Made by a program: the position numbers and the translations under genes. A DNA stretch of 64,000 nucleotides from Spongiibacter nanhainus (GTDB lineage Bacteria; Pseudomonadota; Gammaproteobacteria; Pseudomonadales; Spongiibacteraceae): assembly GCF_016132545.1 (NCBI RefSeq), contig NZ_CP066167.1:2631001-2695000 (forward strand), written 5' to 3'. The notes under the pieces were generated by a model. It was not told where the DNA came from and did not search any database. It saw only the letters and a program-made list of their open reading frames with translations. Each line of letters begins with the position of its first letter. The first letter of the stretch is position 1. Positions 26,771 to 37,016 of this stretch are shown in pieces.

Positions 26771-27241
26771 TCAATCCACCATGGTCATGGCGATGTGCTC
26801 GCTTTCCCGGTGGTTCTGCCGGGTGGCGATTTGCTGAATTTCCTGGCGCTCCATCAGGCTGGCCAGACTGATGCCACTCAGAAAGGTATGAATCTGATCG
26901 CTCAGGTCACTCCACAGGTGGTGAGTCAGGCAGACTTCTCCCTCCTGACAGTTAGCCTCTCCTGAACAATTGGTGGCATCGACACTCTCGTCCACCGCAT
27001 CGATAATCTCCGCCACATAAATGTCGGCAATAGAGCGATCCAGGCAGTAACCGCCGCCGGGACCGCGGATACTTTTGACCAGCCCCCGACGCCGCAGCTT
27101 GGCAAACAACTGCTCAAGATAAGACAGTGAAATGTGCTGCCGCTCGGAGATCGCCGACAGGTTCACCGGCCCCTGCTCACTGTGCAGAACCAGGTCCAGC
27201 ATGGCGGTCACCGCGTAGCGACCCTTGGTGGTTAAACGCAT
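26771..27241 (-). CDS. iscR: Fe-S cluster-sensing regulator IscR
   Basis: A 156-residue Rrf2-family regulator. The winged helix begins [17 protein letters not shown] and contains the recognition segment [16 protein letters not shown]. The [2Fe-2S] ligands Cys92, Cys98, Cys104 and His107 are all present at the E. coli positions. With its cluster, IscR represses type 1 operators; the apo form acts at type 2 sites. The ATG at 27241 matches the family start; a GTG four codons earlier overlaps the ribosome site. There is no operator in the 51 bases to trmJ, so iscR probably is read from the suf promoter. It lies 15 bases before iscS. Confidence 0.95.
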   Translation of the reverse strand: MRLTTKGRYAVTAMLDLVLHSEQGPVNLSAISERQHISLSYLEQLFAKLRRRGLVKSIRGPGGGYCLDRSIADIYVAEIIDAVDESVDATNCSGEANCQEGEVCLTHHLWSDLSDQIHTFLSGISLASLMERQEIQQIATRQNHRESEHIAMTMVD

Positions 27242-27292
27242 GGTCTCGGCCACCTCCCGTTGGGAATCGTGTTATTGCGATTGTCGTTCCTG

Positions 27293-28096
27293 TTAGCCAT
27301 CAGCCTCGCTCACTCCTTCCGGAAGATCGGCAGTAGCATCCTTTCCCTGGCGTATCTGATACTGGGTAGCGGTCAGGATACCTCTGAGAATATTGACTTC
27401 CATTTCATCGGGACGGGCCCGGGTATAGAGCCGGCGCAAGCGCGTCATCAATTGTTTGGGGGCCTTGGGGTTGAGAAAACCCATCTCAACCAGGGTCTCT
27501 TCCAGGTGCACAAAATAACGCTGCAGAGCGTCGGCGGTGGCCGGTGGCATATCCCAATCCGCCATGGGATTGTCGCTGAGTTGCCCCTCGACACCGGACA
27601 AGTGGGTCATGCGCAGTTCATAACACAACACCTGAACCGCCATGGCCAGATTGAGAGAGCTGTACTCTTCGTTGGCGGGGATATTGACGTGAAGATTACA
27701 CAACTGCAGCTCGTCGTTAGTGAGACCGCGATCTTCTCGCCCGAACACCAGTGCCACTTTGTGTTGGCCCGCTTCGGCATAGGCCCTCTCGGCACAGTGG
27801 CGGGGATCCAACAGCGGCCAGGGAATGGTGCGTCCCCGAGCACTGGTGCCCACCACCAGACTACAATCGGCAATGGCCTCTTCCAGAGTGTCGTAGACGG
27901 TGGCGCTATCCAACACATCGGCGGCGTTAGAGGCCCGCCAAGTCGCCTCGTCGTGGGGGTATTTGCGGGGTGCAACTAAAGCCAAGTCGCTGACCGCCAT
28001 ATTTTTCATCGCTCTGGCCACCGCACCAATATTGCCCGGGTGGGAAGTGTTAACCAGCACAATGCGAATATTGTCCAGTTGAGAGCGCTCAGTCAT
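27293..28096 (-). CDS. trmJ: tRNA (cytidine/uridine-2'-O-)-methyltransferase TrmJ
   Basis: A 267-residue SPOUT-class methyltransferase that modifies position 32 of several tRNAs. The N-terminal NIRIVLVNTSHPGNIGAVARAMKNM and the C-terminal knot segments VFGREDRGLTNDEL, NIPANEEYSSLNLAMAVQVLCYEL are diagnostic. The ATG at 28096 has GGAGAG eight bases upstream. It follows sufE by five bases and precedes iscR by 51. In other gammaproteobacteria trmJ also lies just upstream of iscR, so it marks where the suf genes joined the locus. Confidence 0.94.
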   Translation of the reverse strand: MTERSQLDNIRIVLVNTSHPGNIGAVARAMKNMAVSDLALVAPRKYPHDEATWRASNAADVLDSATVYDTLEEAIADCSLVVGTSARGRTIPWPLLDPRHCAERAYAEAGQHKVALVFGREDRGLTNDELQLCNLHVNIPANEEYSSLNLAMAVQVLCYELRMTHLSGVEGQLSDNPMADWDMPPATADALQRYFVHLEETLVEMGFLNPKAPKQLMTRLRRLYTRARPDEMEVNILRGILTATQYQIRQGKDATADLPEGVSEADG

Positions 28097-28101
28097 GACC
28101 A

Positions 28102-28536
28102 TCACTCTCCGGCAATCTCGCGGATACGCTGCACCATGGCGCGCAGGCCATTGCCACGAGTTGGACTGAGGTGGCGCATCAGGTCCAGCTCATCAAAGTA
28201 GCTGTCGATATCAAAATCGAGTATCTCACCGGCGCGCTTGTGATTGTAGGCACTGAGTATCACCCCCAGCAGCCCCTTGACGATAAACGCGTCGCTGTCG
28301 GCCTGGAATTCAAAATAGCCGTCCTGCTCCGAGGGCTCCAGCCACACCTGACTCTGACAGCCACGTATCAAACGGTCTTCGGTTTTGAGTTCGTCTGGCA
28401 TCGCGGGCAGCTCTTTGCCCAAGTCGATAATGTACTTGTAGCGGTCTTCCCAGCTATCAAAAAAACCGAGGGTATCGACAATATCCTCGGTAGTGATGCT
28501 GCGTCCAAAGGGGTTTTCGCTTACCGCACTTGCCAT
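28102..28536 (-). CDS. sufE: sulfur acceptor SufE
   Basis: A 144-residue sulfur shuttle that accepts persulfide from SufS and passes it to SufBCD. Cys60 in RLIRGCQSQVWL is the sulfur-carrying residue, and GLLGVILSAYNHKRAGEIL and LSPTRGNGLRAMVQRI match the family. It is the sixth suf-related gene of the operon, 44 bases after the SufT gene. Confidence 0.93.
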   Translation of the reverse strand: MASAVSENPFGRSITTEDIVDTLGFFDSWEDRYKYIIDLGKELPAMPDELKTEDRLIRGCQSQVWLEPSEQDGYFEFQADSDAFIVKGLLGVILSAYNHKRAGEILDFDIDSYFDELDLMRHLSPTRGNGLRAMVQRIREIAGE

Positions 28537-28580
28537 CGCTCACTCAATCTCACTGAAGTCGCCAAGCCCATTCGCTCAGC

Positions 28581-29114
28581 TTAAAAAAACAGGCCGGTTT
28601 CCAATTGTGCTTCTTCCGACATCATGTCCCGGCTCCAGGGCGGATCGAACACCAGATCGACCTGAACCGCCTCCACATTGGGCACCTGGGCGACCCGGTA
28701 CTCGACGTCGCCCACCAACACCGGCCCCATGCCACAACCCGGGGCTGTTAAGGTCATTTCGATGCTGACCCGCTTTGCGGCCTGATCCAGCTCTACCTTG
28801 TAGATCAAACCGAGGTTGACCAGATCCACCGGTATCTCAGGGTCATAGACGGTCTCCAGCGCTTGCCAGACCTGATCTTCCAGGATGTCATCCCCGTCCG
28901 GTGCTTCAAACTCCAGGACTTCGGGCTCCAGCCCCAGCGCCGCTGCATCGGTTCCATCCACCCGAACCATGTTGCCGTTGTAGGTCACGGTATAGTTGCC
29001 CCCCAAGGATTGGGTAATGGTGACAAAGTTATCCTTGGGGATGGTGATGGGTGTGCCTACTGGTACCAATCGCCCGGGGCAGTCGGTGACCGTAGCCACC
29101 ATTCTTCTTTCCAT
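28581..29114 (-). CDS. sufT: putative Fe-S assembly protein SufT (MIP18/DUF59 domain)
   Basis: A 177-residue protein. An N-terminal extension (about residues 1-75) precedes a MIP18-like domain with VYDPEIPVDLVNLGLIY, LTAPGCGMGPVLVGDVE (reactive cysteine) and DPPWSRDMMSEEA. SufT proteins help mature Fe-S enzymes, chiefly when cluster demand is high; the exact step is not settled. GAGGAAG lies upstream of the ATG. It is between the A-type carrier gene and sufE. Confidence 0.88.
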   Translation of the reverse strand: MERRMVATVTDCPGRLVPVGTPITIPKDNFVTITQSLGGNYTVTYNGNMVRVDGTDAAALGLEPEVLEFEAPDGDDILEDQVWQALETVYDPEIPVDLVNLGLIYKVELDQAAKRVSIEMTLTAPGCGMGPVLVGDVEYRVAQVPNVEAVQVDLVFDPPWSRDMMSEEAQLETGLFF

Positions 29115-29136
29115 GTTACTTCCTCAATCGAGCGGC

Positions 29137-29490
29137 TTAACCGACGTTAAAGCTTTCGCCACACCCGCACTCGTCTGAGACATTGGGGTTGTTAAACTTC
29201 AGCATCTGGTTCAAACCCTCGCGGGTATAATCGATCTCGGTACCACGCACCATACCCATGGCGTCAGAGGCCACCAGCAAGGTCAGACCGTTGTCCAGCT
29301 TGAGAGCAACATCGCCCTCCTGCCCCTGCTCAACAATATCGATGACGTATTTGTAGCCGGTGCAGCCGCTGGATTTGACCGACAGGCGCACAGCGCCGCT
29401 GGGCTTCTCAGCCAACTGCTTTTGAAAATGTGCTTGGGCCGCGTCGGTAACCGTGACAGCCTGTTCGGGTGCAAAGGTTTCAACACTCAT
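29137..29490 (-). CDS. sufA: A-type Fe-S carrier protein (SufA/IscA/ErpA family)
   Basis: A 117-residue HesB/IscA-family carrier. The three cluster-binding cysteines are Cys43 (SSGCTGY) and the C-terminal pair Cys108 and Cys110 (ECGCGESF). It carries newly made clusters from SufBCD to target proteins. The ATG at 29490 has GGAG six bases upstream; an in-frame TTG four codons earlier is rejected. The location after sufS supports the SufA name, but IscA or ErpA identity cannot be excluded from sequence alone. Confidence 0.85.
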   Translation of the reverse strand: MSVETFAPEQAVTVTDAAQAHFQKQLAEKPSGAVRLSVKSSGCTGYKYVIDIVEQGQEGDVALKLDNGLTLLVASDAMGMVRGTEIDYTREGLNQMLKFNNPNVSDECGCGESFNVG

Positions 29491-29548
29491 GTCTCGCTCC
29501 AAATAGGGGCCACCCTAAAGTTAGTCCGTATAAAACTGTTAGACTGCA

Positions 29549-30796
29549 TCAAAGTAAAAATGTTTTGGCTTTTTCCAGACCGGCAAACAGTCGGTCGACC
29601 TCATCCATGGTGTTGTACACGGCAAAGGACGCCCGGGCTGTACCCGGAACACCAAACTGCTTCATAATCGGCTGGGCGCAATGGTCGCCAGTGCGTACGG
29701 CAATCCCCTGTTGGTCCAGCAACATACCAACATCGGCGGGGTGGGTGCCTTCCAGCAAGAAGGAAAACGCCCCGGCTACCTGCTTGGCACAACCGATGCG
29801 CCGCAAGCCCTCGCAGCTTTCGGCTTTGCTGTGGGCGTAGCGCATCAGGCCCGCCTCGTGATCCGCCATTGCGCGACGATCGATGGATTGCAAAAAGTCC
29901 ACCGCCGCACCGAGCCCCACAGCACCACCAATATTGGGCGTACCGGCCTCAAACTTAAACGGCAATTCGTTGTAAGTGGTGCCGTCAAAGCTCACGGTCT
30001 TAATCATTTCACCGCCGCCGTGATAGGGCGGCATCCGCTCCAGCAGAGCCTCTTTGCCGTAGAGCGCGCCTATGCCGGTGGGGCCATACATTTTGTGGCC
30101 GGAGAAGGCATAGAAGTCACAGTCCAGCGCTTGTACATCCACCTCGAAGTGGGGCACACCCTGGGCGCCGTCGATCAGCACCTTGGCGCCGGCACTGTGG
30201 CTGAGGCGAATAATGTCTTCGATCGGGTTCACGGTACCCAGCGCATTGGACACATGCCCCACTGCCACCAGCTTGACCCGTTCGTCCAACAGCCCTTCAA
30301 AGGCCGACATATCCAGCTCACCGTCATTGGTGACCGGCACTGGCACGACGTCCGCCTGACATTCAGCCGCTACCATCTGCCAGGGTACGATATTGGCGTG
30401 GTGCTCCATGGCCGATACCACAATGCGGTCGCCGGGCTTGAGTATCGGCTTGGCGTAGCTCTGGGCAACCAGGTTGATCGCCTCAGTGGTGCCCCGAGTC
30501 CAGATAAGCTCGCGGTTACTGGCCGCATTAATTAGTGCAACTACTTTGTTGCGGGCAGCCTCAAAATCCGCTGTTGCCCGGTCACTCAAGGTGTGGGCAC
30601 CGCGGTGGACATTGGCGTTATCGCAGCGGTAATAGTCGGCAATGGCATCGATCACCGACTGGGGCTTCTGGGTGGTTGCCGCATTGTCCAGATAGACCAG
30701 TGCTTGACCATTGACCTGTTGATGGAGAATGGGGAACTGGGCACGCAGTGCTGCCACATCAAAGTCATTGTGCTGCTCAGCTACCGCCGCCGTCAT
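29549..30796 (-). CDS. sufS: cysteine desulfurase SufS
   Basis: A 415-residue group II cysteine desulfurase. VYLDNAATTQKP, AYSFSGHKMYGPTGIG-like DFYAFSGHKMYGPTG with the PLP lysine, and RTGDHCAQP with the catalytic cysteine place it with SufS rather than IscS. It supplies sulfur through SufE. Its ATG overlaps the sufD stop by four bases and has GGAGGAG upstream. Confidence 0.96.
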   Translation of the reverse strand: MTAAVAEQHNDFDVAALRAQFPILHQQVNGQALVYLDNAATTQKPQSVIDAIADYYRCDNANVHRGAHTLSDRATADFEAARNKVVALINAASNRELIWTRGTTEAINLVAQSYAKPILKPGDRIVVSAMEHHANIVPWQMVAAECQADVVPVPVTNDGELDMSAFEGLLDERVKLVAVGHVSNALGTVNPIEDIIRLSHSAGAKVLIDGAQGVPHFEVDVQALDCDFYAFSGHKMYGPTGIGALYGKEALLERMPPYHGGGEMIKTVSFDGTTYNELPFKFEAGTPNIGGAVGLGAAVDFLQSIDRRAMADHEAGLMRYAHSKAESCEGLRRIGCAKQVAGAFSFLLEGTHPADVGMLLDQQGIAVRTGDHCAQPIMKQFGVPGTARASFAVYNTMDEVDRLFAGLEKAKTFLL

Positions 30797-32100
30797 GCCG
30801 CACTCCTCCCCCGGGCAAACTTGCGTTCAAACAGCTCCTCCACCAGCGGAGTCAGGTAGTTACGTACCGGCTGGTGAGGCAATTGCTCCAGAAGCTCGTT
30901 GATAAAACCAAAGCTCAGCATCATTTCCGCCCGCTCTCGGTCGAGACCGCGACTCTGAAGGTAGTACAGGGCTTTTTCCTCAAGCTGAGCAACGGTGGCG
31001 CCGTGACTACACTTCACGTCGTCGGCGTAAATTTCCAGCTCAGGCTTGGTGTCCACCTCGGCGTTGTGACTGGTCAGCAGGTTTTTGTTGCTGAGATCCG
31101 CCACGGTTTTCTGGGCATCCGGGTGAATATGAATACGGCCATTAAACACCGCCTTGCCATGGTCACCGATAATGCCCCGGAACACTTCGCTGGTGGTGCA
31201 ATGGGGAACGGCATGCTCAATGCAGGTGTGGAAATCCACCAGATGCTTGTGATTGGGCAGATAGATACCGTTCAAGCCGCAGTGCGCACCTTCACCGCGG
31301 TGGTTTACCACCACATCGGTGCGCTGCAAGGTGGCGCCGAGACTGGCCATAAAGCTGTCCAGGGTGGCGTCCCGCTCCAGATTGACGTGCACGCCGCCGA
31401 TATGCAGGGCGTGCTCTTCTTCTAAATGGAGGTGGTAGTGGGTCAGTCGCGCATTGGCGTCCAACTGCAACTCGGTGACCGAATTGCTGAAACTGTTTTG
31501 AGGCGCCTCGGTGCTGCTGAAGTGCTCCACCACGGTGGCGTCGGCACCGCTTTCAACATGCACCAACAGACGCTGGTTAACCGAATAGGCTTGCGCCTCG
31601 GGCACGGTGATGTGGTGAATGTAAATCGGCGTCTTAACCTGGGTGTTTTTGCTGAAGCGCAGATACACGCCCTCGCCCAGCCAGCTATCATTGAGCGCGG
31701 CAAACAGGTGTTTTTCGCTGTCGGCAATGGTGCCGAGACGCTCGAGGATAGTCTGCTGCTGACTGGCATCCGCCTCACTAAAGCGCACGCATTCCACCCC
31801 TTCCGGCAGGGTATCGCAGGACAACTCAGCGTTGAAGGCGCCGTTAACGAACACCAGACCGCAGGCTTCCAGGCCGTGGATGGCGTCCACCTGCTCGCTC
31901 AACTGGGAGGACTGAGCGGCGGGCCAACTCAGATAACTGCCGTCGGCCAATGCCTGCAAGCTGGTGTACTTCCAGTTCTCGGTTTTGCGGCTGGGAAAGG
32001 GAGTCACTTTCCACTGCTCGCGACCGCGCTGATTGAGCTCCTTCAGCCAGGGCAAACCCTGGGGCTGAAGCTCGGCGGCTTGTTGGGTAAACGCTGCCAT
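30793..32100 (-). CDS. sufD: Fe-S cluster assembly protein SufD
   Basis: A 435-residue scaffold subunit of the SufBC2D complex. The N-terminal helical region (KELNQRGREQWKVTPFPSRKTENWKYTSL) and the beta-helix core with SNKNLLTSHNAEVDTKPELEIYADDVKCSHGATVAQL, whose histidine and cysteine-rich turn is conserved, are present. The ATG at 32100 overlaps the sufC stop by one base (TGATG); eight extra codons upstream are rejected. Confidence 0.96.
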   Translation of the reverse strand: MAAFTQQAAELQPQGLPWLKELNQRGREQWKVTPFPSRKTENWKYTSLQALADGSYLSWPAAQSSQLSEQVDAIHGLEACGLVFVNGAFNAELSCDTLPEGVECVRFSEADASQQQTILERLGTIADSEKHLFAALNDSWLGEGVYLRFSKNTQVKTPIYIHHITVPEAQAYSVNQRLLVHVESGADATVVEHFSSTEAPQNSFSNSVTELQLDANARLTHYHLHLEEEHALHIGGVHVNLERDATLDSFMASLGATLQRTDVVVNHRGEGAHCGLNGIYLPNHKHLVDFHTCIEHAVPHCTTSEVFRGIIGDHGKAVFNGRIHIHPDAQKTVADLSNKNLLTSHNAEVDTKPELEIYADDVKCSHGATVAQLEEKALYYLQSRGLDRERAEMMLSFGFINELLEQLPHQPVRNYLTPLVEELFERKFARGRSAA

Positions 32101-32849
32101 CAGGCCACCTCTTTGGTAATCCAACCGTAGCCCTTCTCTTCCAGCTCCAGGGCCAGAGTACGGTCACCGGATTTGATGATCTTGCCGCCAGACAGAACGT
32201 GCACAAAGTCGGGCTGAATGTAGTCCAGTAAGCGCTGATAGTGCGTCACCATCACAAAGGCCCGGTCAGGCGAACGCATGGCGTTGACGCCATCTGCCAC
32301 CACCTGCAGGGCATCGATATCCAGACCGGAGTCCGTTTCATCGAGGATGCACAGCTTGGGCTCCAGCAGCATCATTTGCATCAGCTCGTTGCGCTTTTTC
32401 TCGCCGCCGGAAAAGCCTTCATTCACGCCGCGCTTGAGAAACTGATCACTGAGGTTGACCGCTTTGCATTTTTCCCGGGCGAGTTTCATAAACTGTACGG
32501 AGTCGATGGGCTCTTCGCCGCGGTGCTCCCGCACTGCATCCACCGCCGTTTTCAAAAACTCCATATTGGAAACGCCAGGGATCTCTACCGGATATTGAAA
32601 GGCCAGAAACAGCCCTTCCCGAGCGCGCTCTTCGGTCTCCATGTCCAGCAGATTTTTGCCGGCAAACTCTACCGACCCGCCAGTAGCCTCATAGCCCTGC
32701 CGTCCCGCCAGGACATGACCCAGAGTACTTTTACCCGAGCCGTTGGGACCCATAATGGCGTGGATCTCGCCAGCCTTGACCTCGAGATTGAGGCCTTTGA
32801 GAATTTCTTTATCGCCTACGTTCGCGCGCAGATCTTTAATGGATAACAT
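32100..32849 (-). CDS. sufC: Fe-S assembly ATPase SufC
   Basis: A 249-residue ABC-type ATPase that drives conformational change in SufBCD. Walker A is GPNGSGKST, the signature is NEGFSGGEKKRNE, Walker B is LCILDETDSGLD, and the H-loop follows in VMVTHYQR. It begins 49 bases after sufB with GGAGAG upstream. Confidence 0.97.
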   Translation of the reverse strand: MLSIKDLRANVGDKEILKGLNLEVKAGEIHAIMGPNGSGKSTLGHVLAGRQGYEATGGSVEFAGKNLLDMETEERAREGLFLAFQYPVEIPGVSNMEFLKTAVDAVREHRGEEPIDSVQFMKLAREKCKAVNLSDQFLKRGVNEGFSGGEKKRNELMQMMLLEPKLCILDETDSGLDIDALQVVADGVNAMRSPDRAFVMVTHYQRLLDYIQPDFVHVLSGGKIIKSGDRTLALELEEKGYGWITKEVA

Positions 32850-32898
32850 AGTCTTACTTCTCTCCGAATTGGGGTGGTGTACAGGATGGGATCGAGCC

Positions 32899-34347
<1,449 letters not shown>

Positions 34348-34492
34348 AGTATTCGACTCAAATTCTCAATTAAATCAGGTTACTAGCCGACAGCGCCGAC
34401 CTTGAGTAGGCACTGCAGACTCGATAAACCCGGAATCCCTTCCCCGACAGGGAGAGGCGAAAAAGCAGCGCACTGGCGCCGTTGTTGCCGTT

Positions 34493-34521
34493 ATTGTGAC
34501 AAACCTTAGTAAATTACTCAA
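34493..34521 (-). promoter_or_regulatory. candidate sigma70 promoter of the suf operon
   Basis: On the minus strand TTGAGT (34521-34516) and CACAAT (34498-34493) are separated by 17 bases. Each matches four of six consensus bases. The -35 lies inside the IscR-like box, the arrangement expected for repression. The leader to sufB would be about 140 bases; the stretch 34348-34490 shows nothing else I can name. Confidence 0.5.
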
Positions 34522-34525
34522 CTAT
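34501..34525 (-). promoter_or_regulatory. IscR type 1-like operator upstream of sufB
   Basis: On the minus strand the 25 bases begin ATAGTTGAGT, continue AATTT and end ACTAAGGTTT. Compared by eye with the 25-base E. coli type 1 IscR consensus, 21 positions agree; the mismatches are the C/G pair at positions 9 and 17 and two bases in the right half. It overlaps the -35 of the likely sufB promoter. Because iscR lies at the end of the same operon, this would give feedback control by cluster status. Confidence 0.6.
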
Positions 34526-34606
34526 TTACCCAGCAGGTGGCGGGCGCCGCGAGGACGTGTGAGAGGTCAGCAGCGAGAGATCACGGCGCCGTATTATACC
34601 CACTAC

Positions 34607-35890
34607 TCACTCTGATGGCTGCCAGTCGATACGCCGCCCGGATAGCGCATCCTCGAAACCGTGACACAGCCACAGGTCGGCAACTGCGGCCAGCTCCCCG
34701 TCGAGGTATAGCAGGGGCAGACGCTCCCGCCGCCAGGGTGGCAGCTGCACTTCTTGCAACAGCTTCTTCAAGCGCTGGGACTGCCCGCGGCCCGAGGGGC
34801 GACAGCGCTCACCGCCGGTCCGAAAGCGCACCTCCAGGTCCAAGGGCCCTGCATTGGGCTCGCGATCCGCAGACAAGGTCCCCGCCCCTGGCAAGGTCAG
34901 CACCGACTGGGCATCCCACCGGTAACGATGCCGAGGATCAAAGTCGCTCAGGGCGGTTAGATACAAACGCTGCTGATAGCGACGGACCTGCCAATCGCCG
35001 ATGGCCATGACCGGCAGGCTGTCTTTGGCGGACCACAGCATCACTCGCTGCAATTCCTGCAATTGCGCCGCGCTGGGAACAAGCTGGTAGTGGCCCAGCC
35101 AACGCCTAAGAGCCGCATTGCGCTGACCGTCATCCATGCCCCGCAGCGCAGCCAGCTCCACGACCCGGCGCTCGCTGTCCGGACAAAAGCCACTGATGTC
35201 GACTGATTCCAGGCGGCTTCCGGCAGCCAGCTCGGCGAAGCGCCCCAGACTTTTCCGGTAGCCGGGCCAGCGCTCGGCCACCGCAGGCAACACCCGATGG
35301 CGAAGGTAGTTGCGATCCATCGCCGGGTCGGCGTTGCTGGGGTCCTCGACCCACCCCAGTTGATGGTGGCGGGCGTAGTCCTCCAACGCGGCCCGGGGCA
35401 GCGTCAGCAAGGGCCGCATAATCGTGGCGGCGCTGCCGTCGTCCAACACCAACGGCCGCTGTCGGGGAATGCCTTGCAGACCATCCGGCCCGGTACCGCG
35501 AAACAGTCGCAGCAACAGGGTTTCGGCCTGATCGTCGAGGTGGTGGGCCTGCAGCAGCAGATCGCTGTCAGCCAGGAATTGTGCAAAGGCCCGATAGCGG
35601 GCATCCCGGGCCGCCGCCTCCAGGCCCTCACCCGTATCGACGGTTACCCGAGCACTCGCGAATGTGACACCGAGGGAGTCGGCAAAGGCGCGACAATGCC
35701 GCTGCCAGTCATCCGCCTGGGACTGAAGCCCGTGATGGACATGCACAGCGTGAATAGCCGGTCGCGACGCCAACTGGCAAAGGCCGTGGAGCAGTACCGT
35801 GGAATCCAGCCCACCACTGTAGGCCACCACCCAACGCCGCCCGCGCTCGGTGTGAAGCTGGCGGTCGAGGGTTTGCAGAACGGTGTGCAT
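34607..35890 (-). CDS. tilS: tRNA(Ile)-lysidine synthetase
   Basis: A 427-residue N-type ATP pyrophosphatase that converts C34 of the CAU-anticodon tRNA-Ile to lysidine, an essential change for decoding AUA. The PP-loop SGGLDS is at residues 25-30, followed by HHLDDQAETLLLRLFRGTG and the C-terminal domain FRTGGERCRPSGRGQSQRLKKLLQE. It is 40 bases after accA, the standard order. Confidence 0.95.
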   Translation of the reverse strand: MHTVLQTLDRQLHTERGRRWVVAYSGGLDSTVLLHGLCQLASRPAIHAVHVHHGLQSQADDWQRHCRAFADSLGVTFASARVTVDTGEGLEAAARDARYRAFAQFLADSDLLLQAHHLDDQAETLLLRLFRGTGPDGLQGIPRQRPLVLDDGSAATIMRPLLTLPRAALEDYARHHQLGWVEDPSNADPAMDRNYLRHRVLPAVAERWPGYRKSLGRFAELAAGSRLESVDISGFCPDSERRVVELAALRGMDDGQRNAALRRWLGHYQLVPSAAQLQELQRVMLWSAKDSLPVMAIGDWQVRRYQQRLYLTALSDFDPRHRYRWDAQSVLTLPGAGTLSADREPNAGPLDLEVRFRTGGERCRPSGRGQSQRLKKLLQEVQLPPWRRERLPLLYLDGELAAVADLWLCHGFEDALSGRRIDWQPSE

Positions 35891-35930
35891 GGTAGAAGGG
35901 GCACCGCCATCGCAGGCGGTGCCGGGGAGA

Positions 35931-36881
35931 TTAGAGTTTGCCGTAAGACATCAGGCGCTGATAGCGGGTATCCAGCAGCTCGTCCTTGGGCATTTGCTGC
36001 AAGCGGTCCAATTGCGCAATCAGGTGCCGGCGAACCCGCTGGGCGCTATCGTCAATATCCCGGTGAGCGCCACCCTGGGGTTCTTCGATAGTGGCATCGA
36101 CGATACCCAGCTCCTGCAGCACCGAGGAGGTGACCCCCATGGCTTCCGCCGCGTCGGGGGCGAACTCACTGCTCTTCCAGATAATGTTGGCGCAGCCTTC
36201 TGGAGAGATAACAAAATACGTGGAGTACTGCAGCATGGCGATATGGTCACCCACGCCAATACCCAAAGCCCCACCGGAGCTACCCTCGCCGATCACCACA
36301 CAGATCATCGGCGTTTTCAGGCGGGACATCACCGCCAGGTTTTGGGCGATAGCCTCACTGATGCCCCGCTCTTCACTGTCGATACCGGGATAGGCCCCCG
36401 GGGTGTCGATCAGCGTAATCACGGGCAGGCCAAAACGCTCGGCCAGCTCCATCAGTCGCAGGGCCTTGCGGTAGCCCTCGGGTTTGGGCATGCCGAAGTT
36501 GCGCTTTACTTTTTCGTTCACGCCACGGCCTTTTTCCTGGCCAATAACCATCACCGGGCGCCCATCCAGCTTACCGATGCCGCCGACGATAGCCGAGTCA
36601 TCGCCAAAGCGGCGGTCGCCGTGCAGCTCGTCGAAGTCGGTGATAATGCGGTTGATGTAGTCCAGCGAATAGGGGCGCATAGGATGCCGGGCGATTTTAA
36701 CCACATCCCAGGCGGTCAGCTGAGAGAAAATCTTCTCCGTCAGCTTGGTGCTCTTTTCCCGGAGCTTGGCGATTTCTTCGCTGATGTTGATATCGTTGTC
36801 GTTGCCCACCAACTGGAGTTCTTCAATTTTGGCCTCCAGTTCAGCAATCGGCTGCTCGAAATCAAGATAGTTTGGATTCAT
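35931..36881 (-). CDS. accA: acetyl-CoA carboxylase carboxyltransferase subunit alpha
   Basis: A 316-residue subunit of the carboxyltransferase that makes malonyl-CoA, the first step of fatty acid synthesis. It starts [19 protein letters not shown] and contains [39 protein letters not shown] and [16 protein letters not shown], all characteristic. It is 135 bases after dnaE and just before tilS. Confidence 0.97.
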   Translation of the reverse strand: MNPNYLDFEQPIAELEAKIEELQLVGNDNDINISEEIAKLREKSTKLTEKIFSQLTAWDVVKIARHPMRPYSLDYINRIITDFDELHGDRRFGDDSAIVGGIGKLDGRPVMVIGQEKGRGVNEKVKRNFGMPKPEGYRKALRLMELAERFGLPVITLIDTPGAYPGIDSEERGISEAIAQNLAVMSRLKTPMICVVIGEGSSGGALGIGVGDHIAMLQYSTYFVISPEGCANIIWKSSEFAPDAAEAMGVTSSVLQELGIVDATIEEPQGGAHRDIDDSAQRVRRHLIAQLDRLQQMPKDELLDTRYQRLMSYGKL

Positions 36882-37016
36882 CGCGCTGGATACTTCCTCG
36901 TTTGTGCCAGTGAACTGGGCTCGAGTGTATGTTACCTCTCGCCTCTTGTAATGTTATGTCAGCGTCCGCTGGCAGGTGCGTGTCATTGCCGGCAGAGTCA
37001 AGACCGGGATTATACG

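Noticed and set aside
26751-26780. Tandem GATTGAGATGG repeat at the iscR-iscS junction
   Set aside because: Only two copies, spanning the stop of iscR and the ribosome site of iscS; best explained as a small local duplication with no evident regulatory role.
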